Below, one piece after another: positions 27,674 to 38,000 of a stretch of 64,000 nucleotides of DNA (its first letter is position 1; each line of letters begins with the position of its first letter). Under the pieces are notes generated by a model, which ran no database searches, was not told where the DNA came from, and was given only the letters and a program-made list of their open reading frames with translations. The DNA is taken from contig RHGE01000001.1 of assembly GCA_004296775.1 (NCBI GenBank), positions 67,547-131,546 of the forward strand, read 5' to 3'. This stretch comes from Marinilabiliaceae bacterium JC017 (GTDB lineage: Bacteria; Bacteroidota; Bacteroidia; Bacteroidales; Marinilabiliaceae). The position numbers were made by a program, and so were the translations under genes.

Positions 27674-28603
27674 TCATTTACTCTCCTGATTTGCGACATG
27701 AAAAGTATCTCCATCCTTCACTAAAACTGTATTATTAAAAACATCAGATGATTCCACAATGAAATCATCCAATTTTTTATACCGATTGGAAAAATGACCA
27801 AGTAATAATTTCCCCACATTAGCATCCCTAGCAAGGGTAGCCGCCTGCCGCGCCGTAGTATGACTTGTCTGAGTTGCCAACTTCTTTAATTCATGAGTGA
27901 ATGTGGCCTCATGATATAATAAATCCACTTCATTGATAATCGGCAGAATCCTTCTACAATAACGTGTATCAGAACAATATGCATATGACCTCGCCCTAGG
28001 CGAAGCAACAGTCAATTGTTCAACTGGTATCTTATTCCCACCTTCTTCCACAAAATCATTTCCTTGTTTTATACTTACAATATCTCTAATGGACAGATTA
28101 TACCTAATAATAGCATCCTTTCGAATATTAGGTTCTTTTTCTTTTTCCCTAAAAAGAAAGCCACAAGTGGGTACTCTATGAATCAATGGAAAAGATTCTA
28201 CAACAACCCGTTTATCTTCATATATCACCTTCTGATTCTTAAAATCCAGGTGGTGAAATATAATTTCATAAGGCAAATCAGCACAGAAATACTCCAGATG
28301 AGGACCTAACAACTCCTCTAGATCTTTATGAGCATAAATGTGTAAATCCACTTTACGCCCAAGCAGCCCCAATGTAGAGATCAATCCGATTAATCCAAAA
28401 CAATGATCACCATGAAGATGTGAAATAAATATGTGATTTATTCGCGCAAATTTAATTCTATACTTTCGTAACTGCATTTGGGTTCCTTCCCCACAATCAA
28501 TCAAAAAAAACCGCTCAGATACATTTAGTATCTGAGCGGAGGGATATCTTGTTGATGTTGGTAATGCAGAGTTACTTCCTAAAATGGTAACAGAAAAAGT
28601 CAT
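27674..28603 (-). CDS. rnz: ribonuclease Z
   Basis: A 309-residue metallo-beta-lactamase-fold endonuclease that trims tRNA 3' ends. The zinc motif HLHGDH is at residues 62-67. Further ligands are visible as 'HRVPTCGF' (near 143), 'YCSDTRY' (near 208) and the exosite/His motif '[12 protein letters not shown]' and 'LLGHFSNRY' near the C-terminus. Length matches short-form bacterial RNase Z. The start lies 4 bp after the STAS gene stop, so the two are coupled. Confidence 0.94.
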   Translation of the reverse strand: MTFSVTILGSNSALPTSTRYPSAQILNVSERFFLIDCGEGTQMQLRKYRIKFARINHIFISHLHGDHCFGLIGLISTLGLLGRKVDLHIYAHKDLEELLGPHLEYFCADLPYEIIFHHLDFKNQKVIYEDKRVVVESFPLIHRVPTCGFLFREKEKEPNIRKDAIIRYNLSIRDIVSIKQGNDFVEEGGNKIPVEQLTVASPRARSYAYCSDTRYCRRILPIINEVDLLYHEATFTHELKKLATQTSHTTARQAATLARDANVGKLLLGHFSNRYKKLDDFIVESSDVFNNTVLVKDGDTFHVANQESK

Positions 28604-28607
28604 CTAT

Positions 28608-28964
28608 TTATTCAGTTTCAATACTTTTTCGCATCATTTCCATTCCATCATCCAGCGTTGGGGCAATGTTCAAAACAGAATCCAGCTGTGAAACAGAAAT
28701 CAGACGTTCAACAGCCGGTTGTAATCCTGCCAGCACAAATACACCATCCGCATTTTTACATAAGCGATTCGCAACAAGAATGGCACTCAAACCGGATGAA
28801 TCACAGTAATTGCACTTACTCAAATCCAACAGAATGTTGTTTTCACCATTTCCCGATAAAAGCACTAATTCTGATTTTAAAGCAGGAGCAATATGTGTAT
28901 CAAGTTTTTCTTTCAACACTTGTACCAGTGTAAAATCATCCAGTTTGTCAATTTTGAAGTCCAT
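28608..28964 (-). CDS. STAS-domain anti-sigma-factor-antagonist-like protein
   Basis: A 118-residue protein made of a single STAS domain. The phosphorylatable loop reads CNYCDSSGLSAIL (about 51-63), with Ser56/57 at the site used in SpoIIAA-type antagonists. Such proteins are controlled by a GHKL kinase and a PP2C phosphatase; neither is adjacent, although a GHKL kinase of the SiaB type lies 6.5 kb away. It sits between rpsA and rnz, spaced by 17 and 4 bp, and so is probably produced with the translation machinery. Its target is not known. Confidence 0.88.
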   Translation of the reverse strand: MDFKIDKLDDFTLVQVLKEKLDTHIAPALKSELVLLSGNGENNILLDLSKCNYCDSSGLSAILVANRLCKNADGVFVLAGLQPAVERLISVSQLDSVLNIAPTLDDGMEMMRKSIETE

Positions 28965-28981
28965 CTCGTATTTATTATTTA

Positions 28982-30859
28982 CTATTCGTTATCGCTCTCT
29001 GGAGTCTTCTTTTCATCAGCTTCCAACTGATCTTTCAAAGCAGCTAATTCAGAAATATCTCCAAGAGTTGTTTTCTCAAGACTATCTTTCAGCTTCTTAA
29101 CACCTTTTTTGGTTGTTTTAGCAGCCGTCTTTTTAGCAGCAGTATCTTCAGCTCTTTTCTCATCCTCAAACACTCTGGAGTGTGACAAGATGATACGTTT
29201 AGCAGCTTTATTGAATTCAATCACTTTGAACTCTAACTTCTCGTCAACTTTAGCTTGTGATCCATCTTCCTTCACAAGGTGACGTGGAGTCGCGAATCCT
29301 TCAACACCATACTGAAGAGCAATTACTGCACCTTTGTCAAAGATCTCAACAATGGTTCCTTCGTGAATGGAATCAACCGCAAAAATAGATTCGAATACAT
29401 CCCATGGGTTCTCCTCAAGCTGCTTATGACCCAAACTCAAACGACGATTTTCCTTGTCGATTTCAAGCACAACAACCTCAATATCTTCACTAATTGAAGT
29501 AAACTCAGCTGGATGCTTAATCTTTTTCGTCCATGAAAGATCGGAAATATGAATCAAACCATCAATACCTTCTTCAATTTCTACAAATACACCGAAGTTG
29601 GTGAAATTGCGAACGATTGCTTTATGCTTAGTTCCAACAGCATATTTTTCTTCAATCTTTTCCCATGGATCTGGCTTCAACTGCTTAATACCAAGAGACA
29701 TCTTTCTTTCTTCTCGATCAAGAGTAAGAATCATGGCTTCAACTTCATCACTAACTTTCAGGAAGTCCTGAGCACTTCTTAAGTGTTGAGACCATGACAT
29801 TTCAGAAACGTGAATCAAACCTTCAACTCCTGGAGCAATTTCGACAAATGCACCATAGTCAGCCATAACAACTACTTTTCCTTTAACGATGTCACCCACT
29901 TTCAGCTCTGCATCCAATGAATCCCAAGGATGAGCAGTCAGCTGTTTCAAACCAAGAGCAATACGTTTTTTCTCATCATCGAAGTCAAGAATAACAACAT
30001 TCAATTTCTGATCAAGCTGCACAATTTCTTCCGGATGAGATACTCGTCCCCAAGAAAGGTCAGTAATGTGGATTAATCCGTCTACACCACCCAAGTCAAT
30101 AAATACACCGTAGGAAGTGATGTTTTTAACGGTTCCTTCAAGAACTTGTCCTTTTTCAAGTTTCGAGATAATTTCTTTTTTCTGTTGCTCAAGTTCTGCT
30201 TCAATAAGCGCTTTGTGAGAAACAACCACGTTTTTGAATTCAGGGTTAATTTTAACCACTTTGAATTCCATGGTTTTTCCTACGTACATATCGTAGTCAC
30301 GAATTGGCTTAACATCAATTTGTGAACCTGGCAAGAAAGCTTCAATACCAAATACATCAACGATCATACCACCTTTTGTACGACATTTGATGTATCCTTT
30401 AATAACCTCATCGTTGTCCAAAGCTTCGTTTACACGATCCCAAGAACGAAGAGCACGAGCTTTTTTGTGAGAAAGAACTAACTGTCCTTTTTTGTCTTCC
30501 TGACTCTCAACATAGACCTCTACTTTGTCCCCAACTTTTAATTCCGGGTTGTAGCGAAATTCGTTGCGACTAACAATACCATCGGATTTAAACCCGATAT
30601 TAATAACAACCTCACGCTTGTTCAATGCGATAACTTCACCTTCAATCACTTCTTTTTCAGAAATGGTAGACAAAGTTTTGTCGTACATTTGTTCAAGCTC
30701 TTCTTTTGTACCTGTAATGCTTACTGCATCACCGCGCTCATAACTATCCCAGTCAAATTCGGCATCTGCAGCATTAGAAGTTGGCTGAGCAACTACCTTT
30801 TTTTCTTCGTTTGCTTCAGGAGCGTTTTGTTCCTGAGCGTTTTCGTTTAATTCACTCAT
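28982..30859 (-). CDS. rpsA: 30S ribosomal protein S1
   Basis: A 625-residue RNA-binding protein of the small ribosomal subunit that helps load mRNA. It contains six S1 repeats of about 75-85 residues from roughly 60 to 555; repeats 3-5 carry clear 'YGVFIDLGGVDGLIHITDLSWGR'-like cores (e.g. GVFVEIEEGIDGLIHISDLS). An acidic N-terminal extension (about 1-45) and a Lys/Ala-rich then acidic C-terminal tail (555-625) are typical of Bacteroidota S1. Bacteroidota generally lack strong Shine-Dalgarno use, in line with most genes here. First gene of the rpsA-STAS-rnz run. Confidence 0.95.
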   Translation of the reverse strand: MSELNENAQEQNAPEANEEKKVVAQPTSNAADAEFDWDSYERGDAVSITGTKEELEQMYDKTLSTISEKEVIEGEVIALNKREVVINIGFKSDGIVSRNEFRYNPELKVGDKVEVYVESQEDKKGQLVLSHKKARALRSWDRVNEALDNDEVIKGYIKCRTKGGMIVDVFGIEAFLPGSQIDVKPIRDYDMYVGKTMEFKVVKINPEFKNVVVSHKALIEAELEQQKKEIISKLEKGQVLEGTVKNITSYGVFIDLGGVDGLIHITDLSWGRVSHPEEIVQLDQKLNVVILDFDDEKKRIALGLKQLTAHPWDSLDAELKVGDIVKGKVVVMADYGAFVEIAPGVEGLIHVSEMSWSQHLRSAQDFLKVSDEVEAMILTLDREERKMSLGIKQLKPDPWEKIEEKYAVGTKHKAIVRNFTNFGVFVEIEEGIDGLIHISDLSWTKKIKHPAEFTSISEDIEVVVLEIDKENRRLSLGHKQLEENPWDVFESIFAVDSIHEGTIVEIFDKGAVIALQYGVEGFATPRHLVKEDGSQAKVDEKLEFKVIEFNKAAKRIILSHSRVFEDEKRAEDTAAKKTAAKTTKKGVKKLKDSLEKTTLGDISELAALKDQLEADEKKTPESDNE

Positions 30860-30916
30860 TAAATTAATTCTTCTAAAATTCTAGTAGTTAGACATTATAT
30901 TGTTTAAAAACAGCTG

Positions 30917-30924
30917 CAAAATTA
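30917..30924 (-). promoter_or_regulatory. candidate -7 box for rpsA
   Basis: On the minus strand TAATTTTG matches TAnnTTTG, 57 bp upstream of the rpsA ATG. The -33 element is not clear. Confidence 0.45.
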
Positions 30925-31137
30925 GGAACTTTTTCATAGAAAAAAAGTGATTCCCATTATTTCGCAGCTCAAAGCTTTAAAATTAATGGCATTACTTTTC
31001 TTTGTCAATGTATTCGACAGCAATTTAAAATTCTATATCACCATTAACTAATTCTTTTATTGAAGCTTTCGCCAATGATAACAAATCATAAATAGATTTT
31101 ATAACTCCCCAAGACGTGTCACACAACAATTATTTCC

Positions 31138-31145
31138 TATTTTTG
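31138..31145 (+). promoter_or_regulatory. candidate -7 box for ugd
   Basis: TATTTTTG matches the Bacteroidota -7 consensus and lies 56 bp before the ugd start codon chosen here. Confidence 0.5.
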
Positions 31146-31201
31146 GAATAAATCATGATTTAATCATAATATTGCAATTAGCATCAACAAAAAACAAATA
31201 C

Positions 31202-32536
31202 ATGAAGATTTCAATTGTAGGCACCGGCTATGTTGGCTTAGTAACAGGCACTTGTTTTGCTGATACAGGCGTTAATGTTACTTGTGTGGATATTGATGAA
31301 GAAAAAGTCCAAAAACTAAAAACTGGAGTTATTCCAATTTATGAACCAGGACTTGACAGGATGGTACTTTCCAATGTTGAAAAAGATCGTCTTCATTTCA
31401 CAACAATTTTAAAAGAGAGTATCGAGCAGTCAGAAGTTGTTTTTATTGCAGTAGGTACCCCACCCGATGAAGATGGCAGTGCTGATTTAAGCCATGTAAT
31501 TGAAGTAGCAAGGCAAATTGGGAAACACATGACCCACTACCTGGTGGTTGTCACAAAGAGTACCGTCCCTATTGGAACCGCAAATAAAGTGAAGGCCGCA
31601 ATACAAGATGAGCTTGAAAAAAGAGGCGCTGAGATTGAATTTGATGTCGCCTCAAATCCCGAATTCCTGAAAGAAGGCAATGCAATAGATGATTTCCTTA
31701 AACCTGACAGAATAGTTGTAGGTACAGAATCAGAAAGAGCAAAAAAAATCATGGAAAGACTCTATAAGCCATTTTTACTTAATGGACACCCCATTCTTTT
31801 CATGGATATTCCATCGGCTGAGATGACTAAATATGCGGCTAACTCAATGCTGGCCACAAAAATCAGTTTCATGAATGACATGGCTAACCTATGTGAAATA
31901 GTTGGCGCTGATGTAGCCATGGTTAGAAAAGGTATCGGCTCTGATTCAAGAATTGGTAACAAGTTCATCTATCCCGGAGTTGGTTACGGAGGCTCCTGTT
32001 TCCCAAAAGATGTCAAAGCAATTATAAAAACAGCAGCCGACTACAACTATTCCCTTCGTCTGCTAAAAGCTGTTGAAGACATCAATCAAGATCAAAAATC
32101 AGTGCTTTTCAAGAAAATCAAAGAACACTTTGGAGAAAAGCTAGATGGAAAAACCTTTGCAATCTGGGGTCTTTCGTTCAAACCCAACACAGATGATATG
32201 CGTGAAGCACCTTCTGTGGTTCTGATCAATGAATTAATTGGAGCTGGTGTAAAAGTAAAAGCATACGACCCGGTTGCCATGGAAGAAGCCAAACATCACA
32301 TTGACTCCTCCCTGGTGGAATTTGGGAAAGATCCATATGATGTTTTAATCGATGCTGACGCCCTTGTACTGGTAACCGAGTGGCCTGAATTCAGAATACC
32401 GAATTTCAAGGTGATGGAAAAGCTCTTGAATAATAAGGTAATATTTGACGGACGTAATATTTATGACCCGACCGAAATGAAAGAAAACAATTTCTCTTAT
32501 TACAGCATTGGTCGTCCAGCCATTACTAATGGTTAA
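31202..32536 (+). CDS. ugd: UDP-glucose 6-dehydrogenase
   Basis: A 444-residue NAD-dependent enzyme oxidising UDP-glucose to UDP-glucuronate. The Rossmann motif GTGYVGLVTG opens the protein, the middle domain carries 'SNPEFLKEGNAIDDF', and the catalytic Cys is in GGSCFPKD near residue 265. The C-terminal domain contains 'WGLSFKPNTDDMREAPS'. The start at 31202 is chosen because the Rossmann strand begins at once; an in-frame upstream start at 31172 adds ten residues with no family support. The product feeds the next enzyme, UDP-glucuronate decarboxylase, 126 bp downstream. Confidence 0.95.
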   Translation: MKISIVGTGYVGLVTGTCFADTGVNVTCVDIDEEKVQKLKTGVIPIYEPGLDRMVLSNVEKDRLHFTTILKESIEQSEVVFIAVGTPPDEDGSADLSHVIEVARQIGKHMTHYLVVVTKSTVPIGTANKVKAAIQDELEKRGAEIEFDVASNPEFLKEGNAIDDFLKPDRIVVGTESERAKKIMERLYKPFLLNGHPILFMDIPSAEMTKYAANSMLATKISFMNDMANLCEIVGADVAMVRKGIGSDSRIGNKFIYPGVGYGGSCFPKDVKAIIKTAADYNYSLRLLKAVEDINQDQKSVLFKKIKEHFGEKLDGKTFAIWGLSFKPNTDDMREAPSVVLINELIGAGVKVKAYDPVAMEEAKHHIDSSLVEFGKDPYDVLIDADALVLVTEWPEFRIPNFKVMEKLLNNKVIFDGRNIYDPTEMKENNFSYYSIGRPAITNG

Positions 32537-32556
32537 ATAACACCATAAGATATAAG

Positions 32557-32590
32557 GCCTAAAAGAGAAATAACTCTTTTAGGCTTTTTT
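32557..32590 (+). terminator. rho-independent terminator after ugd
   Basis: GCCTAAAAGAG - AAATAA - CTCTTTTAGGC followed by TTTTTT. It separates ugd from the uxs gene, so the two are at least partly separate transcription units. Confidence 0.9.
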
Positions 32591-32662
32591 CATTTTTTAG
32601 CTATAAAGGTAGTTGTACTTTTATACAATTTTAAATAAACACTCTCACTCAAGACCCCAAGA

Positions 32663-33619
32663 ATGAAACGAATATTAGTAACCGGAGGTGCCGGATTTAT
32701 AGGTTCACATTTATGTGAACGATTACTAAACGAAGGAAATGAAGTAATATGTCTGGATAATTACTTTACAGGCAGTAAACGAAATATCATTCATTTACTT
32801 GACAACCCCTATTTTGAATTAATTCGGCATGATGTCACCCATTCTTACTTTGTGGAAGTAGATGAAATTTATAACCTGGCCTGTCCTGCTTCACCGGTTC
32901 ACTACCAATACAACCCTATAAAGACGATAAAAACATCAGTAATGGGGGCAATAAACATGTTGGGACTGGCCAAACGCATTAAAGCCAAAGTACTTCAGGC
33001 ATCAACCAGTGAAGTTTACGGAGATCCCCTGGTACATCCTCAGCAAGAAGACTATTGGGGCAATGTAAATCCCATTGGCATACGCTCTTGCTATGACGAA
33101 GGAAAACGCTGTGCCGAAAGCTTGTTTTTAAACTATCACCGTCAAAACGATGTCAGAATCAAGATCATTAGAATATTCAACACCTATGGCCCGCGGATGT
33201 TACCCAATGACGGACGCGTTGTTTCTAATTTCATCGTTCAGGCATTAAAGGGAAAAGACATAACCATTTTTGGGGACGGTACTCAAACACGAAGTTTTCA
33301 ATATGTGGATGACCTTTTGGAGGGGATGATTCGCACCATGAATACCGGAGACAATTTCACGGGACCGGTGAACATCGGTAATCCTAATGAATTCTCAATG
33401 CTTGAGCTGGCCAGTGCAATTCTGGAATTAACCAATTCAGCTTCGAAAATTACGTTCAGACCATTACCCCAGGACGACCCTACACAAAGGCAACCTGATA
33501 TTTCTTTGGCCAAACAAGAACTAAACAATTGGGAACCAAAAATTCAGTTGAAAGAAGGATTAACCAAAACCATCGAATACTTTGATGATTTATTAAAACA
33601 AGAAAATCTATCATTATAA
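32663..33619 (+). CDS. uxs: UDP-glucuronate decarboxylase (UDP-xylose synthase)
   Basis: A 318-residue extended short-chain dehydrogenase. The NAD-binding motif [15 protein letters not shown] is at 7-21. The catalytic Thr/Ser-Tyr-Lys set appears as 'STSEVYGDP' and '[12 protein letters not shown]' (YxxxK, near 143-147). '[13 protein letters not shown]' and '[10 protein letters not shown]' are strongly characteristic of UDP-xylose synthase. It converts UDP-glucuronate from Ugd to UDP-xylose for cell-surface polysaccharide. Length is normal for bacterial single-domain enzymes. Confidence 0.93.
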   Translation: MKRILVTGGAGFIGSHLCERLLNEGNEVICLDNYFTGSKRNIIHLLDNPYFELIRHDVTHSYFVEVDEIYNLACPASPVHYQYNPIKTIKTSVMGAINMLGLAKRIKAKVLQASTSEVYGDPLVHPQQEDYWGNVNPIGIRSCYDEGKRCAESLFLNYHRQNDVRIKIIRIFNTYGPRMLPNDGRVVSNFIVQALKGKDITIFGDGTQTRSFQYVDDLLEGMIRTMNTGDNFTGPVNIGNPNEFSMLELASAILELTNSASKITFRPLPQDDPTQRQPDISLAKQELNNWEPKIQLKEGLTKTIEYFDDLLKQENLSL

Positions 33620-33737
33620 ATCGATCCTTACAACAGACAGATTAGGCAAACATAATCTGAGATCTACATCACGATTAATTAATTCAGTGGATAAAGGAAC
33701 AAACCAACGACGTTTATCACTCACCCACGAGGATGAG

Positions 33738-33745
33738 TAACTTTG
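33738..33745 (+). promoter_or_regulatory. candidate -7 box for rfbA
   Basis: TAACTTTG fits TAnnTTTG exactly and lies 39 bp upstream of the preferred ATG at 33785. An alternative TTG start overlaps this box, which argues against that longer start. Confidence 0.6.
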
Positions 33746-33784
33746 GCAAGTTCCCTATCCCAACTGAAAACAACTTTTAGACAC

Positions 33785-34660
33785 ATGAAAAAACTTAAAG
33801 GCATAATTCTGGCAGGTGGTTCCGGAACACGTTTATATCCGGCTACTCAAAGCATTTCAAAACAAATCATCCCGGTTTATGACAAACCAATGATCTATTA
33901 TCCTTTATCCGTTCTGATGTTGTCGGGCATACGTGAAGTATTGATCATCAGCACCCCTCATGACTTGCCCCTCTACCAAAATCTTTTTAAGGACGGTTCA
34001 CACCTCGGCCTTCACATTGAATATGCCGAACAACCCTCCCCGGATGGCTTGGCACAGGCTTTCCTCATAGGCGAAACATTTATTGGTGACGACGACGTGG
34101 CACTTATTCTCGGTGATAACATTTTCTATGGCTATGAATTTAGCCGGGTATTAGCCGATGCCGCCAACTTTGACGACGGAGCCATCGTCTTTGGTTATTA
34201 CGTGAGCGACCCGGAAAGATATGGTGTAGCCGAATTTGATGCAGCCGGCAAAGTCCACAGCATTGAAGAAAAACCGGAAAACCCAAAATCCAACTATGCA
34301 GTTACCGGCCTCTATTTTTACAGCAACGACGTAGTCAAAAAAGCCAAAACACTTCAACCCTCCAAACGGGGCGAACTGGAAATTACCGACCTAAACAAAT
34401 TATACCTGCAGGAAAACCGGTTAAGCATGAAACTTTTGGGCAGAGGCATGGCCTGGCTCGACACAGGCACACATGACAGCCTGTTGCAAGCAGCTAATTT
34501 TATATCAACCATTGAAAACAGGCAAGGACTCAAAGTAGCCTGTCTGGAGGAAATCGCCTATCAGAAAAACTATATTTCAAAAGAACAACTTGTGAAGCTG
34601 GCCGAACCGCTGAAAAAAAACGAATACGGAAAGTATCTTTTGAAGATTGCGGCACAATAA
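33785..34660 (+). CDS. rfbA: glucose-1-phosphate thymidylyltransferase
   Basis: A 291-residue nucleotidyltransferase making dTDP-glucose from dTTP and glucose-1-phosphate. The nucleotide-binding motif [16 protein letters not shown] is at the N-terminus, followed by '[14 protein letters not shown]', 'LGDNIFYG' and '[11 protein letters not shown]'. Length is that of RmlA. An in-frame TTG start at 33743 is rejected because it overlaps the promoter box and family members begin at [12 protein letters not shown]. It is the first gene of an rfbA-rfbC-rfbD set for dTDP-rhamnose; rfbB is not present in the window. Confidence 0.95.
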   Translation: MKKLKGIILAGGSGTRLYPATQSISKQIIPVYDKPMIYYPLSVLMLSGIREVLIISTPHDLPLYQNLFKDGSHLGLHIEYAEQPSPDGLAQAFLIGETFIGDDDVALILGDNIFYGYEFSRVLADAANFDDGAIVFGYYVSDPERYGVAEFDAAGKVHSIEEKPENPKSNYAVTGLYFYSNDVVKKAKTLQPSKRGELEITDLNKLYLQENRLSMKLLGRGMAWLDTGTHDSLLQAANFISTIENRQGLKVACLEEIAYQKNYISKEQLVKLAEPLKKNEYGKYLLKIAAQ

Positions 34661-34741
34661 GATAATATCACCATATTTACAATTCGTAAGAAAACACCAT
34701 AAGAATATAAAAGAACCAAAATTTCCAGCGGCCATTTTTAA

Positions 34742-34749
34742 TATATTTG
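34742..34749 (+). promoter_or_regulatory. candidate -7 box for rfbC-rfbD
   Basis: TATATTTG matches TAnnTTTG, 21 bp before the rfbC ATG, implying a short leader. It suggests that rfbC and rfbD are expressed separately from rfbA. Confidence 0.55.
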
Positions 34750-34770
34750 CAGTGGCCTAAAAACATAAGC

Positions 34771-35331
34771 ATGGAAGTAATAAAAACAGATATTCCCGGA
34801 CTACTAGTATTAAAGCCGACAGTTTTCGAAGACAGAAGAGGTTTTTTTGTCGAAAGCTATAATGAAGCCAGGTATCACAAGTTTGGAATTGACTCTCAAT
34901 TTATTCAAGACAACACCTCCAAGTCATCCTATGGCGTGATAAGAGGACTACATTTCCAATTGGCGCCCTATTCGCAAGCCAAATTGGTACAAGTATTAAA
35001 AGGAAGCGTGTTAGACGTTGCCGTTGACCTGAGAAAAGGATCACCTACTTACGGCCAACATTATGCCATTGAGATTTCCGAAGAAAACAAATTGCAATTT
35101 TTCATTCCCGAAGGCTTTGCACATGGCTTCTCGGTACAGAGTGAAGAAGTGATCTTCACCTATAAATGCAACAACTATTATAACAAGGAAGCCGAACGGG
35201 GCATCAGTTATAATGACCCGTTTCTGAACATCGATTGGAAGATCGCCGAAGCAGATCACATCATATCTCATAAAGACAGCACACTGCCTTCGTTTAAAGA
35301 AGCCGAAAAAAATTTCCTGTATAACCTATGA
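34771..35331 (+). CDS. rfbC: dTDP-4-dehydrorhamnose 3,5-epimerase
   Basis: A 186-residue cupin-fold epimerase. Family motifs are 'FEDRRGFFVESYNEA' near 20-34, 'SKSSYGVIRGLHFQ' with the catalytic His near 63, and 'IPEGFAHGFSVQS' with the second His near 120. The start at 34771 (MEVIKTDIPGL) matches family length; a TTG at 34747 overlaps the promoter box. Its stop overlaps the rfbD start as ATGA, so the two enzymes, which act consecutively, are translationally coupled. Confidence 0.95.
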   Translation: MEVIKTDIPGLLVLKPTVFEDRRGFFVESYNEARYHKFGIDSQFIQDNTSKSSYGVIRGLHFQLAPYSQAKLVQVLKGSVLDVAVDLRKGSPTYGQHYAIEISEENKLQFFIPEGFAHGFSVQSEEVIFTYKCNNYYNKEAERGISYNDPFLNIDWKIAEADHIISHKDSTLPSFKEAEKNFLYNL

Positions 35332-36215
35332 TAAAAATTCTCGTTACCGGATCCAATGGACAGTTGGGATGCGAATTTAAAAAATTAGCCTCCCACGTTG
35401 AAGATATATCTTTTACTTTCGCCTCGTCTGCAGATCTGGACATAACCCAACCCGACCAAGTGGAAGCTGCTCTCAACGGGCAAGACTACCACTATTTAAT
35501 TAACTGCGCCGCCTACACGGCCGTTGATAAAGCAGAAACCGAACGGATTAAAGCCTTTGCCACCAATAGTGAAGCCCTTAATCACATAGGCCAGAAATGC
35601 CGCTACCATAACACCCGGGTGATTCACATCTCCACGGACTACGTGTACGATGGCAAAGCATGGAAACCCTATACCGAAGATGCCAGTTCCCTGCCCGAAT
35701 CCTATTACGGACAAACAAAACTTTTGGGCGAGAAAAAACTGGTGGAACACCAACCGGATACAATCATTCTGCGCACCTCCTGGCTCTACTCCTCGTTTGG
35801 GAACAACTTCGTAAAAACCATGCTCAAACTAGGTAACCAACGCGAAGAACTAAGAGTTGTCTTCGATCAATTGGGATCGCCCACCTATGCCGAAGATTTG
35901 GCTAATGCGGTAATTACCATGTTGCAGAAAATAAACACCGGCCGGGTGAAATTCACCCCCGGCATCTATAATTACAGCAACGAAGGCGTGACCAGCTGGT
36001 ATGATTTTGCCGTAAACATACTTCAACAAGCACACAGCACCTGTCGGGTGCTGCCCATCTCCTCAAAGGAATACCCTACAGCGGCGCCACGCCCCTACTA
36101 TTCCGTGATGGATAAAACCAAAATAAAGAAACAGTTCAAAATCACCATCCCGCATTGGCAGGCAAGCCTTGAGAAATGCTTGGCAGTATTACTGCATGAA
36201 GAAATTGAATCCTAA
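35328..36215 (+). CDS. rfbD: dTDP-4-dehydrorhamnose reductase
   Basis: A 295-residue SDR enzyme catalysing the last step to dTDP-L-rhamnose. It carries TGSNGQLGCEF at 7-17, 'STDYVYDG' near 101-108, and the YxxxK pair in 'ESYYGQTKLLGE' near 125-136. It overlaps rfbC by 4 nt and precedes the phosphohexomutase gene by 23 bp, so the mutase is probably the third gene of this operon and supplies glucose-1-phosphate. Confidence 0.94.
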   Translation: MIKILVTGSNGQLGCEFKKLASHVEDISFTFASSADLDITQPDQVEAALNGQDYHYLINCAAYTAVDKAETERIKAFATNSEALNHIGQKCRYHNTRVIHISTDYVYDGKAWKPYTEDASSLPESYYGQTKLLGEKKLVEHQPDTIILRTSWLYSSFGNNFVKTMLKLGNQREELRVVFDQLGSPTYAEDLANAVITMLQKINTGRVKFTPGIYNYSNEGVTSWYDFAVNILQQAHSTCRVLPISSKEYPTAAPRPYYSVMDKTKIKKQFKITIPHWQASLEKCLAVLLHEEIES

Positions 36216-36238
36216 ATAAACCCATAAATTTTTCAAGC

Positions 36239-37984
36239 ATGAAAAACCAAAACGTCTCTGAAGCTATCGTTGCCAAAGCGCAATCGTGGCTTAATGGAAA
36301 CTACGATACACAAACAAAAGACGCCATCAAATCAATGATGGATAACGAAGATAAAACAGACCTGATTGATTCCTTCTATAAAGACCTGGAATTTGGTACC
36401 GGCGGCTTGCGCGGCATCATGGGACCCGGATCAAACCGCATGAATCGCTACACCGTGGGTGCTGCCACACAAGGACTGGCCAATTACCTGAAGCAACAAT
36501 TCGCCCACCTGGACGAAATCAAAGTGGTGATTGGTTATGACTGCCGCAACAACAGCCGCTATTTTGCCGAAACGGTGGCCAATATTTTCTCAGCCAACGG
36601 CATCAGGGCCTTCTTGTTCGAAGACCTGCGCCCAACGCCCGAGATCTCCTTTACCATCCGTCATTTAAAATGCCAGAGTGGTGTTATCATCACCGCCTCT
36701 CACAACCCCAAAGAATACAATGGCTACAAAGCCTATTGGGACGATGGCGCCCAGGTGATTGCCCCGCATGACACCAACATCATTGATGAAGTCAACAACA
36801 TCTCATCAATCGATGCCATTAAATTTGACGGCAATCCCGAACTCATCACCACCCTGGGTAAGGAAACCGACGAGCTCTACCTGGAACAGGTGAAAAATAT
36901 CCTGCTCGACCAGGAGGTGATCAACCGCAATGCCGACCTGAAAATTGTATACACCCCCATTCACGGTACCGGTGTTGAACTGATTCCGGCCGCCTTAAGA
37001 AATGCCGGGTTCACCAATGTCATTAACGTGCCCGAGCAGGACGTAGTAGACGGTAATTTCCCAACCGTGGTATCCCCCAACCCCGAAGAGCCCGCCGCCA
37101 TGGAAATGGCCCTGGCCAAAGCCCGCGAAACGGATGCCGACATCGTGATGGCTTCCGACCCCGATGCCGACCGTTTGGGTATTGCCATCAAAAATCCGCA
37201 GGGTGAATTCTTCCTGGTAAACGGTAACCAAACGGCCATTTTACTCACCTGGTACATGCTGAAAAAATGGAAAGAAAAAGGCCTCCTCACCGGTAAGGAA
37301 TACATCATTAAAACCATCGTCACCTCCGAAATGCTGAAAGCAATTGCCGAGAAAAACGGCGTGGAATTTTTCGATGTCTACACCGGCTTTAAGTGGATTG
37401 CCAAAGAGATTCGCGAACTGGAAGGGGTGAAAAAATACATCTGTGGTGGTGAAGAATCCTACGGCTTCCTGCCAGGCGACTACGTACGCGACAAAGACGC
37501 CGTAGCATCTGTTTCCATGATGGCTGAAATTGCCGCCTGGGCCAAAGACAACAACAAATCGTTGTATGACGTGCTCAAAGACATCTACCTGGAGTATGGT
37601 TTCTCCAAAGAGAAGATGATCTACATCGTGCGCAAAGGCAAAACAGGTGCCGACGAAATCCAGGAAATCATGAAAAATTTCCGCGAGAACCCGCCAAAAA
37701 CACTGGCCGGCGAAAAAGTATCGTTGGTGAAAGATTACGCCACACTGGAAGCCAGCACCGGCAACGGATCAGTCACCAAATTGGATTTCCCATGCACCTC
37801 CAACGTGCTGCAGTTTTTCACCGAAGGCGGCTCCAAGGTGTCGGTACGTCCATCGGGCACCGAACCCAAAATCAAATTTTACTTCGAAGTAAAAGTACCG
37901 CTCACCAATGAGGCAGAGTACGAAAACGCAGATAAAAAAGCCGAAGAAAAGATCGACTTAATTGTCAAAGACCTTAATCTTTAG
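36239..37984 (+). CDS. phosphoglucomutase/phosphomannomutase
   Basis: A 581-residue alpha-D-phosphohexomutase of the long PGM2-like form. The four family signatures are in place: the phosphoserine loop ITASHNPKEYNGYK near 146-159, the metal loop DPDADRLG near 301-308, the sugar loop GGEESYGF near 401-408, and the phosphate loop RPSGTEPKIK near 539-548. The N-terminal 'FGTGGLRGIMGPGSNRMN' is also typical. It interconverts glucose-6-phosphate and glucose-1-phosphate, the precursor for the upstream nucleotide-sugar enzymes. The gene looks GC-richer than ugd or rpsA, with many GCC/GGC/ACC codons. Confidence 0.94.
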   Translation: MKNQNVSEAIVAKAQSWLNGNYDTQTKDAIKSMMDNEDKTDLIDSFYKDLEFGTGGLRGIMGPGSNRMNRYTVGAATQGLANYLKQQFAHLDEIKVVIGYDCRNNSRYFAETVANIFSANGIRAFLFEDLRPTPEISFTIRHLKCQSGVIITASHNPKEYNGYKAYWDDGAQVIAPHDTNIIDEVNNISSIDAIKFDGNPELITTLGKETDELYLEQVKNILLDQEVINRNADLKIVYTPIHGTGVELIPAALRNAGFTNVINVPEQDVVDGNFPTVVSPNPEEPAAMEMALAKARETDADIVMASDPDADRLGIAIKNPQGEFFLVNGNQTAILLTWYMLKKWKEKGLLTGKEYIIKTIVTSEMLKAIAEKNGVEFFDVYTGFKWIAKEIRELEGVKKYICGGEESYGFLPGDYVRDKDAVASVSMMAEIAAWAKDNNKSLYDVLKDIYLEYGFSKEKMIYIVRKGKTGADEIQEIMKNFRENPPKTLAGEKVSLVKDYATLEASTGNGSVTKLDFPCTSNVLQFFTEGGSKVSVRPSGTEPKIKFYFEVKVPLTNEAEYENADKKAEEKIDLIVKDLNL

Positions 37985-38000
37985 CACAAGATAACAAGCC

